A DNA stretch of 64,000 nt from Clostridia bacterium (lineage in GTDB: Bacteria; Bacillota; Clostridia; TANB77; CAG-508), in NCBI GenBank assembly GCA_017533795.1, contig JAFWIH010000020.1, positions 73,335 through 137,334 of the forward strand, in the 5' to 3' direction. The notes beneath the pieces were generated by a model that worked only from the letters and a program-made list of their open reading frames with translations, was not told the origin of the DNA and did no database searches. Shown in pieces: positions 63,457 to 64,000 of this stretch (within the stretch, counting starts at the first letter, position 1; each line of letters begins with the position of its first letter). The position numbers were made by a program, and so were the translations under genes.

Positions 63457-64000
63457 TTATTTTTCTTCTTCACTTTTTTCTGACTTTGCTTCTTCAGTAG
63501 TTGTATCTTCTTCAGCAGTTTCTTCAGATTCTGTTTCAGTCTTTTCTTCAACTGTTTCTACAACTTTCTCTTCTTTAACTTCTTCTACTGGAGTTTCAAC
63601 AGTTTCCTCTGTTGCAACTTCTTCTGCTACAACTTCTTCTACAGCTTCTTCAACTAAGTCTTCTTTAACTGTAATTTCTTTGGTTTCAATTCTAGCACCA
63701 ACTTGTTCTCTTGGTTTAGAAGCTTTACCAATTCTGTCTCTTAAGTAGTATAATTTAGCACGTCTTACTTTACCTACTCTTACTACTTCTACTTTTTCAA
63801 CTAGTGGAGAATGAACTAAGAATGTTTTTTCTACACCTACTCCATAAGAAATTTTTCTTACTGTAAATGTTTCGTTAACTCCTCCACCTTGTTTCTTTAT
63901 TATAACACCTTCAAAAACTTGGATTCTTTCTTTATTTCCTTCTTTTATCTTTACGTGAACTCTAACTGTGTTACCAATTTTTAATTCTGGTACTTTGTTT
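63457..64000 (-). CDS. rplS: 50S ribosomal protein L19 with long acidic C-terminal tail (5' end beyond window)
   Basis: About 181 residues of the C-terminal part are inside the window; the start lies right of 64000. The core matches L19 ([57 protein letters not shown]). After [12 protein letters not shown] comes a ~73-residue tail made mainly of Glu with Val, Thr and Lys, absent from usual L19 (about 115 aa in total in Bacillus). The frame is intact through the tail, which ends at TAA followed by a terminator. Confidence 0.92.
   Translation of the reverse strand, partial: NKVPELKIGNTVRVHVKIKEGNKERIQVFEGVIIKKQGGGVNETFTVRKISYGVGVEKTFLVHSPLVEKVEVVRVGKVRRAKLYYLRDRIGKASKPREQVGARIETKEITVKEDLVEEAVEEVVAEEVATEETVETPVEEVKEEKVVETVEEKTETESEETAEEDTTTEEAKSEKSEEEK

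Noticed and set aside
63700..63999. CRISPR array or tandem DNA repeat in the repetitive CTTCTTC stretch near 63470-63660
   Set aside because: It is the in-frame coding sequence of the Glu-rich L19 tail with no regular spacer structure.

Overview
The window is AT-rich DNA from a low-GC Gram-positive bacterium, most likely an uncultured, Clostridia-like Bacillota. Support: MrnC, RbgA, IreB/RuvX/DUF1292, LexA, a BY-kinase capsule system, sortases, a SipW-type signal peptidase with a TasA-like cargo, and consensus AGGAGG ribosome sites with sigma-A promoters. Nearly everything is on the minus strand; only tRNA-Trp, one protein of unknown function (29329-30354) and a broken M23 peptidase gene lie on the plus strand. 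Functions come from family motifs visible in the translations; no database search was run.

Layout. 1-1873: tRNA-Glu, a yybP-ykoY-type (Mn2+) riboswitch and a P-type cation ATPase cut by the left edge. 1859-5569: mrnC, hisS, rbgA and small genes. 5630-10189: one operon of a pilin-like small membrane protein, a MinD/CpaE-like protein with two AT-hooks, a GAF plus degenerate GGDEF protein, ireB and ruvX (then DUF1292). 10339-13598: two cell-wall enzymes and a YgjP-type metallopeptidase. 13837-21620: glycolytic operon gap-pgk-pdp-tpiA-gpmI-yezG-eno, in which gpmI has lost active-site residues. 21759-23931: a tiny Cys-rich membrane protein, an RNHCP protein and a nucleoside kinase. 24033-29122: a SipW-type secretion cluster. 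29329-33452: unknown genes, glyS, tRNA-Trp, a 94-aa gene with an elaborate leader, and the M23 pseudogene.

33527-46840 is a surface-polysaccharide locus: glmM, CpsB/C/D control proteins, a sortase with its LAYTG substrate, TagD, LicD, flippase, polymerase, three glycosyltransferases and the initiating sugar transferase. 46986-52250 is cysS-argS-unknown-VanZ-galE. 52314-60846 holds a class A PBP, a GH18 protein, lexA, obgE and trpS. 60959-63283 holds a beta-CASP metallo-hydrolase and a sortase-like protein, each with its own consensus promoter, an inverted repeat and a strong terminator, and with less AT-rich coding sequence. rplS with a long acidic tail runs off the right edge.

Best leads: the leader of the 94-aa gene (mutually exclusive stems, a 13-codon leader peptide, sequestered ribosome site); the apparently inactivated phosphoglycerate mutase inside the glycolytic operon; the AT-hook/pseudo-GGDEF operon; and the tRNA-riboswitch-transporter fusion transcript.
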